From VAZQ01 sp963835165 (GTDB taxonomy: Bacteria > Pseudomonadota > Alphaproteobacteria > Rhizobiales > Xanthobacteraceae), in the NCBI GenBank assembly GCA_963835165.1, contig CAWIGD010000022.1, positions 124,001 to 188,000 on the forward strand: a stretch of DNA of 64,000 bases, written 5' to 3'. Shown here piece by piece: positions 16,699 to 28,096 of the stretch; position 1 is the first letter of the stretch; each line of letters opens with the position of its first letter. A program made the translations under genes and the position numbers. The notes beneath the pieces were generated by a model. It saw nothing but the letters and a program-made list of their open reading frames with translations, was not told the origin of the DNA and did no database searches.

Positions 16699-16724
16699 CA
16701 AAAATGCCCCGCAAAGCGGGGCAT
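16699..16724 (-). terminator. Rho-independent terminator
   Basis: A perfect 9-bp stem ATGCCCCGC (16704-16712) and GCGGGGCAT (16716-16724) with a 3-base loop. On the minus strand it runs into TTTTTG. It ends the gene at 16762-17133. Confidence 0.82.
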
Positions 16725-16761
16725 GTCGAGGACTTGGATAGGCAGCGAACGCGCTGGCTGC

Positions 16762-17133
16762 TCACTCCGGACACTTATAGAGCGTAGCTTTGTAGGTTTG
16801 GTCCTGATCCGAAAAATCGATGATCTTGTCGTCGCGCGGCGTGAAGTTGACGTCGCCCAGCATCTGGCTGCCGCCCGGACCCTTGCACTCGACATGGACC
16901 GCAAAGGTGGCGCCCTCACGCTTCCTGCTCAGGATGGTGCAGAGGCCGAACACCGAGTCGATGTCGCGCATCGTGATCTTCACGCGCGACACACCGGAGT
17001 CCGAGCCATCGCCCTTGCACGCCTGGTTTTCCGTGTACGTGCCGACGAGCGGGAAGTCGTCCTCGCCGAGCACCGGCGTTGCGAGCGTAACAAGCGCGAC
17101 GATGCTCAGCACCCTGCCTGCAACTCTGATCAC
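16762..17133 (-). CDS. small secreted protein of unknown function
   Basis: A 123-residue protein with a signal peptide (RVLSIVALVTLATPVLGED). The mature part has paired cysteines (NQACKGD, LCTI, ECKGPG, YKCPE) and predicted beta structure. The GTG at 17133 is chosen because GGAGGGG precedes it by a good distance; a longer frame upstream lacks a binding site. It is a single-gene unit ending at an intrinsic terminator. Function unknown; a periplasmic disulfide-bonded fold is likely. Confidence 0.78.
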   Translation of the reverse strand: MIRVAGRVLSIVALVTLATPVLGEDDFPLVGTYTENQACKGDGSDSGVSRVKITMRDIDSVFGLCTILSRKREGATFAVHVECKGPGGSQMLGDVNFTPRDDKIIDFSDQDQTYKATLYKCPE

Positions 17134-17306
17134 TCTTTCCCCTCCAGCCGAAAGATCGTACACGCGGCGGCACTGTAGAGAATTCCGCGTGAGCGGCCAA
17201 TGATCAAATCCAAAGTCGCCGCGGCACCCCGTCGCGGCTTTCAACCGCACGAGCCGGTTACGAAGATGTGGCCCGTACCTTTGAATTGTCGTAAGCATCG
17301 GCCGCA

Positions 17307-18398
17307 ATGAGCGCAGCGATACGCCCTCTGGTCTCCATTCCGGTCGTGGATTTTCGCGAAGGCGGCCTTGTTGGCCACGCCGCCAGCGAGCGCGCCCGCG
17401 CGCGCGCCCTGGGCGATGAGTGCCTGAGCTGGTTGCCGCGACCCGCGCGCGCGCTGCTTCCGGCCATGGACGCGATCACGCGCGCATGGCTCAGACGTTC
17501 GCGCTCGCCCTACACCGCCGACGTTGAAGCGATTGCCGCCACGCTGGACTTTCCCGGCATCTGGTTTCTCAACGGCTCGTATCAATGGGGGTGCACCACG
17601 CTGGCCCGTGACGAGGACGGCGTGCCTTGGCTCGCGCGTACGCTCGATTGGCCATTCCCGGGGCTCGGGCGCCATCTCGAGGTCGCCCGTATGCGGGGAA
17701 GCGCGGGCGACTTCATCAGCGTTACTTGGCCCGGCTATGCCGGAACGCTGACCGCCTCGGCGCCGGGGCGGTTCGCGGCGGCGATCAACCAGGCGCCGCT
17801 CTGGCGCCGCACGCGCCAGCCGTGGCTGCGGCCCTATGACCTTGCCATGAACGCGCTGCAAACATGGCCGATTCGCTTCTGCCCGCCCGACCACCTGCTG
17901 CGTGAGGTGTTCGAGACCTGCCGCGATTTCGACGCGGCCAGACGCCGGCTCGAGACCGTGCCGGTCGCGCGTCCGGTGATCTTCACGCTCATCGGGTGCG
18001 ACCGCGGCGAGCGCTGCGTGATCGAGCGCACCGAAGAAACCTTTGCCACGCGCGACCACGACACGTCGGCGGCCAACGATTGGGTGCCCAGCGCGCCGTC
18101 ATGGGAGGCGCGGGTGTGCGCCACGCGGCTGCTCACCGTTTCACCGGCCGAGGCCGCGGCCAACAGCAGCGCGCGACGCGAGGCGCTTTCATCCTGGCCG
18201 CAAGCATTCGCGCATGCGGATTTCGCCTGGGTGACCCCGCCGGTGCTCAATCCCTATACCCGCATCGCGGTGGAGATGTGCGCGGCGAGCGGAGCGCTGC
18301 GGGCGGTCGGTTACGAACTGGAGCAGGGCAGCGCACTGCCGCAGCCGGTGACGCACGTCTGTGAGCTGGCGCCTTCGGTCGCGAACGTTCCCGCTTGA
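17307..18398 (+). CDS. C45/acid ceramidase-like Ntn amidohydrolase
   Basis: The 363-residue protein contains the motif WGCTTLARDEDG (about 94-105) followed by WLARTLDWPF. This mirrors the Cys-nucleophile region of acid ceramidase, NAAA and peptidase family C45, where self-cleavage before Cys creates the active N-terminal nucleophile. Cys96 would be that residue, leaving a 95-residue N-terminal part. A further family-like stretch is AAINQAPLWRR. No signal peptide is seen. Likely chemistry is hydrolysis of an amide such as an N-acyl amine. The substrate is unknown and the assignment rests on the motif. Confidence 0.72.
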   Translation: MSAAIRPLVSIPVVDFREGGLVGHAASERARARALGDECLSWLPRPARALLPAMDAITRAWLRRSRSPYTADVEAIAATLDFPGIWFLNGSYQWGCTTLARDEDGVPWLARTLDWPFPGLGRHLEVARMRGSAGDFISVTWPGYAGTLTASAPGRFAAAINQAPLWRRTRQPWLRPYDLAMNALQTWPIRFCPPDHLLREVFETCRDFDAARRRLETVPVARPVIFTLIGCDRGERCVIERTEETFATRDHDTSAANDWVPSAPSWEARVCATRLLTVSPAEAAANSSARREALSSWPQAFAHADFAWVTPPVLNPYTRIAVEMCAASGALRAVGYELEQGSALPQPVTHVCELAPSVANVPA

Positions 18399-18481
18399 GC
18401 CGCTGAAGCACGCAATTGATCGACCCTCGCGAGGCGCCTTTCGCGCCAGCCGGCACGACGCGCGGGACTCTCCGGCCTCAG

Positions 18482-19408
18482 CTATTTTGGCCTGGAGCGT
18501 TCCCCGCCCTCGTCCAGGGGCCTGCCGCGCTCGCCGGTGAACAGGGCGGCCGGAAATTGCGCCGCATAACGACGGCTTCTCGGCGGACGCGGAAGCACTT
18601 GGTGAGGGTTCGGATCCGGCTCCACCACCTTGCGATAGAGGTGCCAGGTCGAATGCCCGAGCACCGGCACCACCACGGCCAACCCGAAGAAGAACGGCAA
18701 GGAGCCGATCACCAGCAAGCCGGCCACGATCAACCCCCAGATCGCCATCATCACGGGGTTCGCCGCCACGACGCGCACCGATGTCAGCACCGCTTCGACC
18801 GCGCCCACATCGCGGTCGAGCAGCAGCGGAAACGAAACCACGCTGATGGTCAGCACCGCCAGGGCGAACAGAAACCCGACGAGATTGCCCACAATGATGA
18901 GCATCCTGCCCGCGGGCGTGGTGAAGACCTGATGGAGAAAGTCCGGAATGGAGGCAGCCGGCTCATAGCCGAAGTTCGCGATATAGATCGCCTGCGCGAC
19001 TGCAATCCAGATCACGAAGATCGCGAGCAGCAGAAGGCCGAGCGCGGCGATCGCGCCGCGTGACGGCGAGCGCAGCACGTCGAATGCATCTTGCCACGAA
19101 GCGTCGAGGCCTTGCTCGCGGCGCCGGCTCAGTTCGTAAAGACCGATAGCGGCGAACGGCCCGAGCAGCGTGAAGCCGGCGGCGAGAGGAAACAACAGCG
19201 GCAAGACCTCGTAGCCCAGGGTCAGGCGCGCCAGAAGCAAACCGACAATGGGATAGATCAAGCACAGGAACACCGCGTGAGTAGGCATGGCCGAAAAGTC
19301 GGCAATGCCGCGGGCAAGCGCGTCCTTGAGGTCTCGCAGGCCGATGATGCGGACTGTCGGGCGGACACGGTTCGACTCCGCCCCCATGAGAACATGCTGG
19401 TGCGCCAT
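18482..19408 (-). CDS. DUF2189 family membrane protein
   Basis: A 308-residue integral membrane protein. Six or so hydrophobic segments are visible, including AVFLCLIYPIVGLLLARL, LFPLAAGFTLLGPFAAIGLY, AALGLLLLAIFVIWIAV, LIIVGNLVGFLFALAVL and IWGLIVAGLLVIGSLPFFFG. The loop YELSRRREQG and the end VPVLGHSTWHLYRKVV match the DUF2189 pattern. The C-terminal tail is basic and cytoplasmic. The ATG at 19408 is fixed by AGGAGG a few bases upstream. The function of the family is unknown. Confidence 0.88.
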   Translation of the reverse strand: MAHQHVLMGAESNRVRPTVRIIGLRDLKDALARGIADFSAMPTHAVFLCLIYPIVGLLLARLTLGYEVLPLLFPLAAGFTLLGPFAAIGLYELSRRREQGLDASWQDAFDVLRSPSRGAIAALGLLLLAIFVIWIAVAQAIYIANFGYEPAASIPDFLHQVFTTPAGRMLIIVGNLVGFLFALAVLTISVVSFPLLLDRDVGAVEAVLTSVRVVAANPVMMAIWGLIVAGLLVIGSLPFFFGLAVVVPVLGHSTWHLYRKVVEPDPNPHQVLPRPPRSRRYAAQFPAALFTGERGRPLDEGGERSRPK

Positions 19409-19567
19409 GGTCGTACCTCCTGTACAGTCAGGGGTCGCGACGCCAGGTGCCGCTCGATGTCGTGGTCGCCGTGTCGCGACCACGGTATGCTATCACGCCG
19501 CCGGAGACATTCGGTAGCCAACAATGACGAAGGTCTAGCCGGAACGCCGGCGCCATCTCCAGGTCAG

Positions 19568-20546
19568 CTAGTCGAGTCGAATGCCCGCCTCGTGGATGAT
19601 CTTGATCCATTTGTCGGATTCGGATGCGATGAACGGCTTGAGCTTGCCTGGCGCCAGGTCGATCACTTCTCCGCCATTCTGCTCGAAACGCGGTTTGAGC
19701 TCCGGCAGCGACTGGGCGATCGCCTCCTGCAAGCGCGCGATGACCGCCGGTGGGGTCTTGGCGGGAGCGAACAAGCCGATCCAGGAATCGATCTCGAGAT
19801 TGGGAACGCCCGGCTTCGGTCATGGTCGGCACGTCGGGAATCTGTGCGCTTCGCTTCGAAGACAGGATCGCGATCCCTTTGGCCTGGCCGGATTTGATGT
19901 AGGGCAGCGCTCCGGGCGTCGAATCGACAAACAGGTCGACACGGCCGGCAAGCAGATCGGGAAACGCCGCCGACGATCCGCGATAGGGTACCTCCAGGAA
20001 CTTGGTGCCGGTGAATTTCATGAAGGCAGCGCCGAGGATGTGCTGCCCGGTGCCGGTTCCCGCATTGGCAAGCTTCAGCCCGCCCGGATCCTTCTTAGCC
20101 GCCGCGATCACATCGTTCGGCGTCGAGTAGGGGAGATCCTTGTGGGCGACCAGCGTGTAGGAGATGTTGAACACCAGCGCGACCGGAATGAGGTCGGTGA
20201 GCGGGTCATAGGGCAGCTTTTGATAGAGCCCGGCGTTGAACACGATGTTGCTCAGGCCGCCCACGAGCAGGGTATAACCATCGGGCGGCGCATTGATCAC
20301 CGCCTGCGTGCCGACGATGGTCCCCGCGCCGGGCCGGTTCTCCACCACGACGCTCTGGCCCAGCCGCTTCGAGAGCTGGTCCGCGAGCAAGCGGCCGACG
20401 ATGTCGTAGCTGCCGGATGGACCGATCGGCACGATGATCTTCACCGGGCGATCGGGGTAGGTTTGCGCGCCGGCGCTCGCCGACGCTGCGATCAGAGCGC
20501 TGAGCGCAAGCAACAAAATTGGCAGCGTCGTTGAGCGAGACGGCAT
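19568..20546 (-). pseudogene. Bug family receptor (copy 3), frameshifted by one extra base
   Basis: A periplasmic binding protein of the Bug family, 325 residues when repaired. It has a signal peptide ending SAGAQ, the opening TYPDRPVKIIVPIGPSG, GQHILGAAFMKFTGTKFLEV and IPDVPTMTEAG. After that the frame is lost. The normal continuation (VPNLEIDSWIGLFAPAKTPP to the C-terminal HEAGIRLD) is in the next frame, down to 19568. Deleting one C from the CCC at 19809-19811 restores the gene. The ligand loop has GPSGSYD where most copies have AGGPxD. Sequencing error or real decay cannot be told apart here. Confidence 0.86.
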
Positions 20547-20659
20547 GATATCTCCCTGGGTAGATTGTTCTTCTGCCGGAGGATGATACACGACTGCTGC
20601 GAGGGACAAACCCGAACGGACGTAATGCCGCAAGCGCAAGCTTGCCACGGAGGTCGCCG

Positions 20660-20905
20660 ATGCCGCGTGAACTTGCCCGCCGCGCTGACGCCGTTCCCGC
20701 CACAAGCGTGATCGCGGCAGCGATCGGCGCCGCCGCCTTTGGCGCGATCGCCGTCGGTGCGCTGGCGATCGGTGCGCTGGCAATCGGTCGGCTCGCGGTC
20801 GGCCGCGTCACGGTCAGGAAGGCGCGCTTCCAGACGCTCGAGGTCGACGAGCTCACGGTGCGCAAACTGCGCGTGCTCGAACGCGAGGGGCCGCCGCCTG
20901 CTTGA
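20660..20905 (+). CDS. small protein with nine exact five-residue repeats
   Basis: An 81-residue protein. Residues 28-72 fall into nine consecutive pentads with no break: GAIAV, GALAI, GALAI, GRLAV, GRVTV, RKARF, QTLEV, DELTV, RKLRV. Each ends in Val, Ile or Phe and most have a small or aliphatic third residue. Such a period suggests a right-handed beta-helix of the pentapeptide-repeat type, although the usual A(D/N)Lxx signature is not kept. The first pentads are hydrophobic and could insert in or lie on the membrane. The ATG at 20660 follows ACGGAGG. Function unknown. Confidence 0.7.
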   Translation: MPRELARRADAVPATSVIAAAIGAAAFGAIAVGALAIGALAIGRLAVGRVTVRKARFQTLEVDELTVRKLRVLEREGPPPA

Positions 20906-20914
20906 AACCGGGCG

Positions 20915-21418
20915 CTATTCGTGTGAGACGGCGGTGACGTCGATCTCCACCATCATCTCGGGAAAGGCGAGCTGACTGATGCCGAGAAGCGTTTGCGCCG
21001 GCACGGTGGCGCCGGCGAAGGCTTCGCTCGAGCATTTCGCCCAGTCGAGACGGTTGCGCATGTCGGTGACATAGACCGTCATCTTCACCGCGTCCTTCAG
21101 GCTCGAGCCGTTGGCCGCCAACGCGCGCTTGACCTTGTCGTAGGCATAGGCGCATTGCGCCGCGAAATCGCCGGCGTGGCGGATCTTCCCGCGCGGGCCG
21201 TTCTCGTCTTCCGCACCAATGCCGGCGAGGAAAATGAATTTGCCCTTGCCCATATTGGTGATGGTCACCGCTTCCGAGAAGATGCCCGGCGTCCAGGCGG
21301 AATAGTTGTACGATTTCTTCTCCATGGCCTCCTGCGCGGCAGCGGGCGCTAGGGAAAGCACCGACTGGAATACGAACAACGTTGCAGCAAGCGCGACCCG
21401 CCGCGTGACGTCTGGCAT
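20915..21418 (-). CDS. RidA/YjgF-like protein with a signal peptide
   Basis: RidA proteins deaminate reactive enamine or imine intermediates and are normally cytosolic. This 167-residue copy has a signal peptide (VALAATLFVFQSVLSLAPAA, then AQEA) before a RidA-like domain with FIFLAGIGAED, HAGDFAAQCAYAYDKVKRAL, KMTVYVTD and PAQTLLGISQLAFPEMMVEI. The conserved final Arg-binding region reads ATVPAQTLLG, without the RxAV that marks active RidA, so it is probably of another Rid subgroup. The ATG at 21418 follows AGGAGA. The exported location suggests a binding or repair role outside the cytosol. Confidence 0.85.
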   Translation of the reverse strand: MPDVTRRVALAATLFVFQSVLSLAPAAAQEAMEKKSYNYSAWTPGIFSEAVTITNMGKGKFIFLAGIGAEDENGPRGKIRHAGDFAAQCAYAYDKVKRALAANGSSLKDAVKMTVYVTDMRNRLDWAKCSSEAFAGATVPAQTLLGISQLAFPEMMVEIDVTAVSHE

Positions 21419-21544
21419 GTGGTTCTCCTGTCTCATGAGCCGACAGGATGAGCATGGATCAGGAGGCGCACCGACTGCAATCGCGAGAACATTCGCCAGC
21501 GGCCGACCGTCACTTACGCAGCGGTGACCACCATCAAGGCGTCC

Positions 21545-22561
21545 TCACAGCCAACCGTAGTGTCGCAGCCGCACGTAGAGTGTTACGCAGATGGTTGTAA
21601 CGACCCCCAGAACAAGGAAATAACCGTAGCTCATCTTGAGTTCGGGCATGTATTCGAAGTTCATGCCGTAAATCCCGGCAATCGCCGTCGGCACCGCGAG
21701 AATGGCGGCCCACGCCGCGAGACGGCGGGTGATGCTGGTCTGCTCGGTCTGACCGTTCATCAGGCTCGCCTCGAACGCGAACGCCAGCACCTCGCGCAAC
21801 ATGTCGATCTCCTCCTGCACGCGGAGCACGTGATCGGTCACGTCGCGGAACAGCGGCTGCATCGTCGGATCGATCGACATCACTTCCGCATGTTCGAGCC
21901 GGCGGCAAACATTGACCAGCGGAGCGGCTGCGTTTCGCAACCGTAGAAGGTCCCGGCGCAGCATGTAGAGGCGCTGCCCATCGGCCTTGTTGAGAACGGA
22001 GTCGAACACGCGGTCTTCGATCGCCTCGACCTCTTCGTGAACGGTTTCCACCACCGGCATGTAGTTGTCGACGATGAAGTCGAGGATTGCGTAGAGAATG
22101 TAGTGCTCGCCGTGCGACAGCACGGTCGGGCACGACTCGCATCGTCCGCGCACCGCCGCGTAGGAGCTCGAGGCTCCATGCCGTACGGTCACCACATATC
22201 CACGCCCCATGAAGATGTGGGTTTCGCCGAAGGCGATGCGCTCGTCGACGATCTGGGCCGTTCGTGCAACGATGAAGAGCGCCTCGCCATATTGCTCCAG
22301 CTTGGGATGCTGGTGCGGCTTGCCGGCGTCCTCGATGGCGAGGGGATGCAGATCGAACTGTGCCTGCACCCGGGCCAGCAGGTCATAGCTTGGTTCGAAC
22401 AGACCGATCCAAACGACGTGGCCCGGCCGTTTCGACCATTCGCCGGCCTCCTCGATCGCAACGCCCGCGACGCGCTTGCCGCCGGCGTAGACGCTCGCGG
22501 CAACGATACCGGCTTCGCTTCCGGAATTTGCGACCTCGGATGAAGGCGATTTCGCGTCCAC
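21545..22561 (-). CDS. corA: CorA family magnesium/cobalt transporter
   Basis: CorA forms a pentameric channel for Mg2+ and Co2+ in the inner membrane. The 338-residue protein has the long cytoplasmic domain and two C-terminal helices. The selectivity signature GMN is at 299-301 (IYGMNFEYMPEL) between the helices, and the protein ends in a basic tail (RLRHYGWL). Translation probably starts at the GTG at 22561. No Mg2+-responsive leader was recognised upstream. Confidence 0.93.
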   Translation of the reverse strand: MDAKSPSSEVANSGSEAGIVAASVYAGGKRVAGVAIEEAGEWSKRPGHVVWIGLFEPSYDLLARVQAQFDLHPLAIEDAGKPHQHPKLEQYGEALFIVARTAQIVDERIAFGETHIFMGRGYVVTVRHGASSSYAAVRGRCESCPTVLSHGEHYILYAILDFIVDNYMPVVETVHEEVEAIEDRVFDSVLNKADGQRLYMLRRDLLRLRNAAAPLVNVCRRLEHAEVMSIDPTMQPLFRDVTDHVLRVQEEIDMLREVLAFAFEASLMNGQTEQTSITRRLAAWAAILAVPTAIAGIYGMNFEYMPELKMSYGYFLVLGVVTTICVTLYVRLRHYGWL

Positions 22562-22667
22562 CGCCGGCTCCCGGTCTGTGACCGATATCCATCTCTATGA
22601 CATTTCGCGCGTCGCAGCCACAGCTTCCCCATGATTTCATGAGGTCGAGCTCTCGGCAGGGCCGGCT

Positions 22668-23534
22668 TCAGGGCGCGAGCGCGTCGGACGCTTGTGGCGC
22701 GGAGAACATCTTCGGCGCGTTGTGTCCGACGCCCGGCAATTCGACCAGTCGCCAGTTGAATGCCCAGCCGCGCTCCTGCGCCAGCGTTCGCGCCGCGTTG
22801 AACGCGTTCACGCCGCGCTGGTAGCGCGAGGCGCCCTGGGCACGCGCGTCGGGACTGTCATCGCGATCGTCGACGCGCGTGTCTGCTTCGCCGAGATAGA
22901 TGGTCAGCGGCAGTTCGAGATAGCGCCGCAGTTGGGCCTCGCCATCGGCGCCGGCATAGACCTTAGCCAGCCCATAGGGCGCTGCAACGTCCAGGCTGGG
23001 AAACACATAGCTGCCCGGGTTGGCGACGACGATGCGTTTCGCTTGCGTCGGGACGAAGGCGGCGAGGCGCTCCAGAAACTGGCCGCCGGCCGAATGTCCG
23101 AGCAGGGAATAGGCGAGCGGCCGGCCCTCCTGCTGGCGGGCCCAATCGACCAGCGCTAGCACCAGTCTGCCGCTCCAATCCGACGGGTTCTGGACCACGC
23201 CGTCCTTGACGATGCCGCCGCGCTGGTAGCGCCATCCGGGAAAGTCGCGCTGGGCGAACAGCGGCGCGACCAGCAGCAGGCAATTCCGGTCGGCGAGTGG
23301 GCGGGCGTAATCCCGGTAGCTGCGGGCATTGCGGGCGACGCCGTGAAACACCAGCAGCAACGACAGGTCAGAACAGTTTGCAGGACGGTATGTAAAAACC
23401 GTCATGCGCGTGCCGGCGATATCGACCGTCTGCTGGCCATCGCCGGCCGCGATCGGCGCGGCCGCGACCGCCGTCGCGCCGAGAACGCATGACAGCACGA
23501 AGATCGCGGCCGAGATGCGGTTGCGCTGGCTCAT
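22668..23534 (-). CDS. exported alpha/beta hydrolase, PHB depolymerase-like esterase
   Basis: A 288-residue secreted hydrolase. The signal peptide is the first 25 residues, ending in TAVAAAP. The oxyanion region is LVFHGVARNARSYRDYA, the nucleophile elbow GHSAGG at 146-151 (Ser148), and the likely catalytic His in LPGVGHNAPKMF near the C-terminus. The layout matches small periplasmic or extracellular esterases related to poly-hydroxybutyrate depolymerases. The substrate is not evident. It is transcribed away from the glutathione transferase gene with an 87-base gap. Confidence 0.82.
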   Translation of the reverse strand: MSQRNRISAAIFVLSCVLGATAVAAAPIAAGDGQQTVDIAGTRMTVFTYRPANCSDLSLLLVFHGVARNARSYRDYARPLADRNCLLLVAPLFAQRDFPGWRYQRGGIVKDGVVQNPSDWSGRLVLALVDWARQQEGRPLAYSLLGHSAGGQFLERLAAFVPTQAKRIVVANPGSYVFPSLDVAAPYGLAKVYAGADGEAQLRRYLELPLTIYLGEADTRVDDRDDSPDARAQGASRYQRGVNAFNAARTLAQERGWAFNWRLVELPGVGHNAPKMFSAPQASDALAP

Positions 23535-23621
23535 CCGGTGCTTTCCTACGGTCCCGCCAATTTCGCAGAACCGACATGATTCCGCGCTACCGCACGGCCT
23601 CGTCCAACAACGGAGTTCCGC

Positions 23622-24239
23622 ATGGCGAAGCTTACGCTCTATCACGCCGCCCCGTCGCGCTCGTCGATCACGCGATGGATGCTCGAGGAGATCGGCGAGC
23701 CTTATGACATTCACCTGCTCAGCTTGAGCAAAGGCGACAACCGCGCGCCGGATTATCTCGCGGTCAATCCGATGGGCAAGGTCCCAGCACTCAAGCACGG
23801 CGACGTTGTCATCACCGAGGCGGCGGCGATCTGCGCCTATCTCGCCGACGAATTTCCGCGCGCCAAGCTCAACGTGCCGGTGGGCGATCCGCGCCGCGGC
23901 GTCTATCTCAAATGGCTGTTCTTCGGCCCGAGCTGCATCGAGCCGGCGATGCTGGATCGCGCCTTCCCGCGCAAGGAGGAGGCGCGCCGCGGAGCGCTCG
24001 GTTACGGGGACTTCGACACGGTGATGGACGTGACCGCGAAGGCGGTCGCCAAGGGGCCGTATCTCATGGGCGAGCAGTTCACCGCGGCCGACGTGGTCAT
24101 CGGCTCGACGCTGCGCTGGGGCACGATGTTCAAGCTTCTTCCTGAGCGGCCCGAGTTCACCGCCTATATCGGCCGTCTGGCGTCCCGGCCGGCGCTGCAG
24201 CGTGCCGAAGCGCAGGACAAGGAGCTCGCCGCGGCATAA
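23622..24239 (+). CDS. glutathione S-transferase family protein
   Basis: A cytosolic 205-residue protein. The N-terminal thioredoxin-like domain starts MAKLTLYHAAPSRSSITRWM, where the serine in PSRSS is a plausible thiol-activating residue, and contains NPMGKVPAL and the glutathione-binding ITEAAAICAYLAD. The C-terminal helical domain contains LMGEQFTAADVVIGSTLRW, the conserved N-capping box. It resembles bacterial beta- or theta-type enzymes used in detoxification. The substrate is unknown. A Shine-Dalgarno ACGGAG lies before the ATG. Confidence 0.92.
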   Translation: MAKLTLYHAAPSRSSITRWMLEEIGEPYDIHLLSLSKGDNRAPDYLAVNPMGKVPALKHGDVVITEAAAICAYLADEFPRAKLNVPVGDPRRGVYLKWLFFGPSCIEPAMLDRAFPRKEEARRGALGYGDFDTVMDVTAKAVAKGPYLMGEQFTAADVVIGSTLRWGTMFKLLPERPEFTAYIGRLASRPALQRAEAQDKELAAA

Positions 24240-24327
24240 TGAACCGTCGCCGCGACGAAACGCAGCGGATCCAGGAACGGACCGGTCCGGATTTCGCTGA
24301 CGCTCCGTTCGCGCTACCTTCGCCTCG

Positions 24328-24786
24328 ATGATACTGGAGCTGCGCATCCTTTATTTCGAGGACCTCTCGGTCGGCATGACCGAGACCTTGTCGAAGATCA
24401 TTGCGTCCTCGGATGTGGTGGGATTTGCGCAGCTCACCGGCGATCGCAATCCCATCCATCTCTCGGAGCATTTTGCCGCCAAGACCCAGTTCGGCAAGCG
24501 CATCGCTCACGGTCTCTACACCGCGAGCCTGATCTCGGCCGTGCTGGGCACGCGGCTCCCGGGCCCCGGCGCCGTCTACATCTCGCAGACGCTCAATTTC
24601 CGCGCGCCGGTGCGGATCGGCGACCAGGTGGACGTGACTGTGACAGTGGCGGAACTCAATCCGGAGCGCCAACGCGCCCGGCTCACCTGCACCTGCAAGG
24701 TGGCCGACGAGATCGTGCTCGACGGTGAGGCGCTGGTGAAGGTGCCATCCACCGCCAAGTCGAAGCGGCCGCTGCCGCGGATGTAA
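24328..24786 (+). CDS. MaoC family (R)-specific enoyl-CoA hydratase
   Basis: A 152-residue hotdog-fold protein. The hydratase-2 motif reads FAQLTGDRNPIHLSEHFAAKTQFGKRIAHG split across two strands, with the catalytic Asp and His in GDRNPIH. The family adds water to trans-2-enoyl-CoA to give (R)-3-hydroxyacyl-CoA, and PhaJ members feed polyhydroxyalkanoate synthesis. The end KSKRPLPRM is basic. It follows the glutathione transferase by 88 bases on the same strand. The link to polyester metabolism, including the esterase next door, is only an inference. Confidence 0.88.
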   Translation: MILELRILYFEDLSVGMTETLSKIIASSDVVGFAQLTGDRNPIHLSEHFAAKTQFGKRIAHGLYTASLISAVLGTRLPGPGAVYISQTLNFRAPVRIGDQVDVTVTVAELNPERQRARLTCTCKVADEIVLDGEALVKVPSTAKSKRPLPRM

Positions 24787-24856
24787 GGGCGATCGGGACC
24801 AAGGCAACGAAGCTAATGAGGACAGCAGGTGACGGCCTGAGTATCCGTGACGCCGT

Positions 24857-27839
<2,983 letters not shown>

Positions 27840-27905
27840 GCGGTCCGTCGGCGCAGCCAGATGGGCGAAGAGAACGTCCCGAGCACCTTTGCGCGCGGAC
27901 TGCCG

Positions 27906-27920
27906 GAACGTAGTGAGAAC
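27906..27920 (-). promoter_or_regulatory. LexA (SOS) box of uvrA
   Basis: GAAC-GTAGTGA-GAAC: two direct GAAC half-sites separated by exactly seven bases. GAAC-N7-GAAC (equivalently GTTC-N7-GTTC) is the known LexA operator of Alphaproteobacteria. It lies 67 bases before the uvrA start codon, a typical place for repression of an SOS repair gene. Confidence 0.8.
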
Positions 27921-27929
27921 GGGGCTTTC

Positions 27930-28005
27930 GCTAGTGTCCCGTTTCCGACGTTCGTATCATTTCGCAGCACCTGCTTTTACGAACGTCGGAAACAGGGACA
28001 CTAGC
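27930..28005. repeat. palindromic intergenic element 1
   Basis: A 76-bp imperfect palindrome. The left arm 27930-27956 (GCTAGTGTCCCG then TTTCCGACGTTCGTA) pairs with the right arm 27978-28005, which has one extra A at 27994; the loop is 21 bases. It shares outer CTAGTGT, inner GACGTTCNTAT and a GCAGC in the loop with element 2 beside it. It resembles REP or MITE-type repeats. No flanking target duplication was identified. Confidence 0.8.
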
Positions 28006-28015
28006 AAGTCATGAT

Positions 28016-28096
28016 CCTAGTGTGGCTTTGCATTTGACGTTCCTATGAAGGAACCGCAGCCAATACTGATAGGAACGTCAAATGCGCCACACTAGG
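28016..28096. repeat. palindromic intergenic element 2
   Basis: An 81-bp imperfect palindrome. The left arm 28016-28046 begins CCTAGTGTGGC and ends TTTGACGTTCCTAT; the right arm 28069-28096 is its complement except for a three-base bulge (TTT at 28027-28029). The loop is 22 bases. It is only 10 bases from element 1 and clearly related to it, so the two form a pair. Confidence 0.8.
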
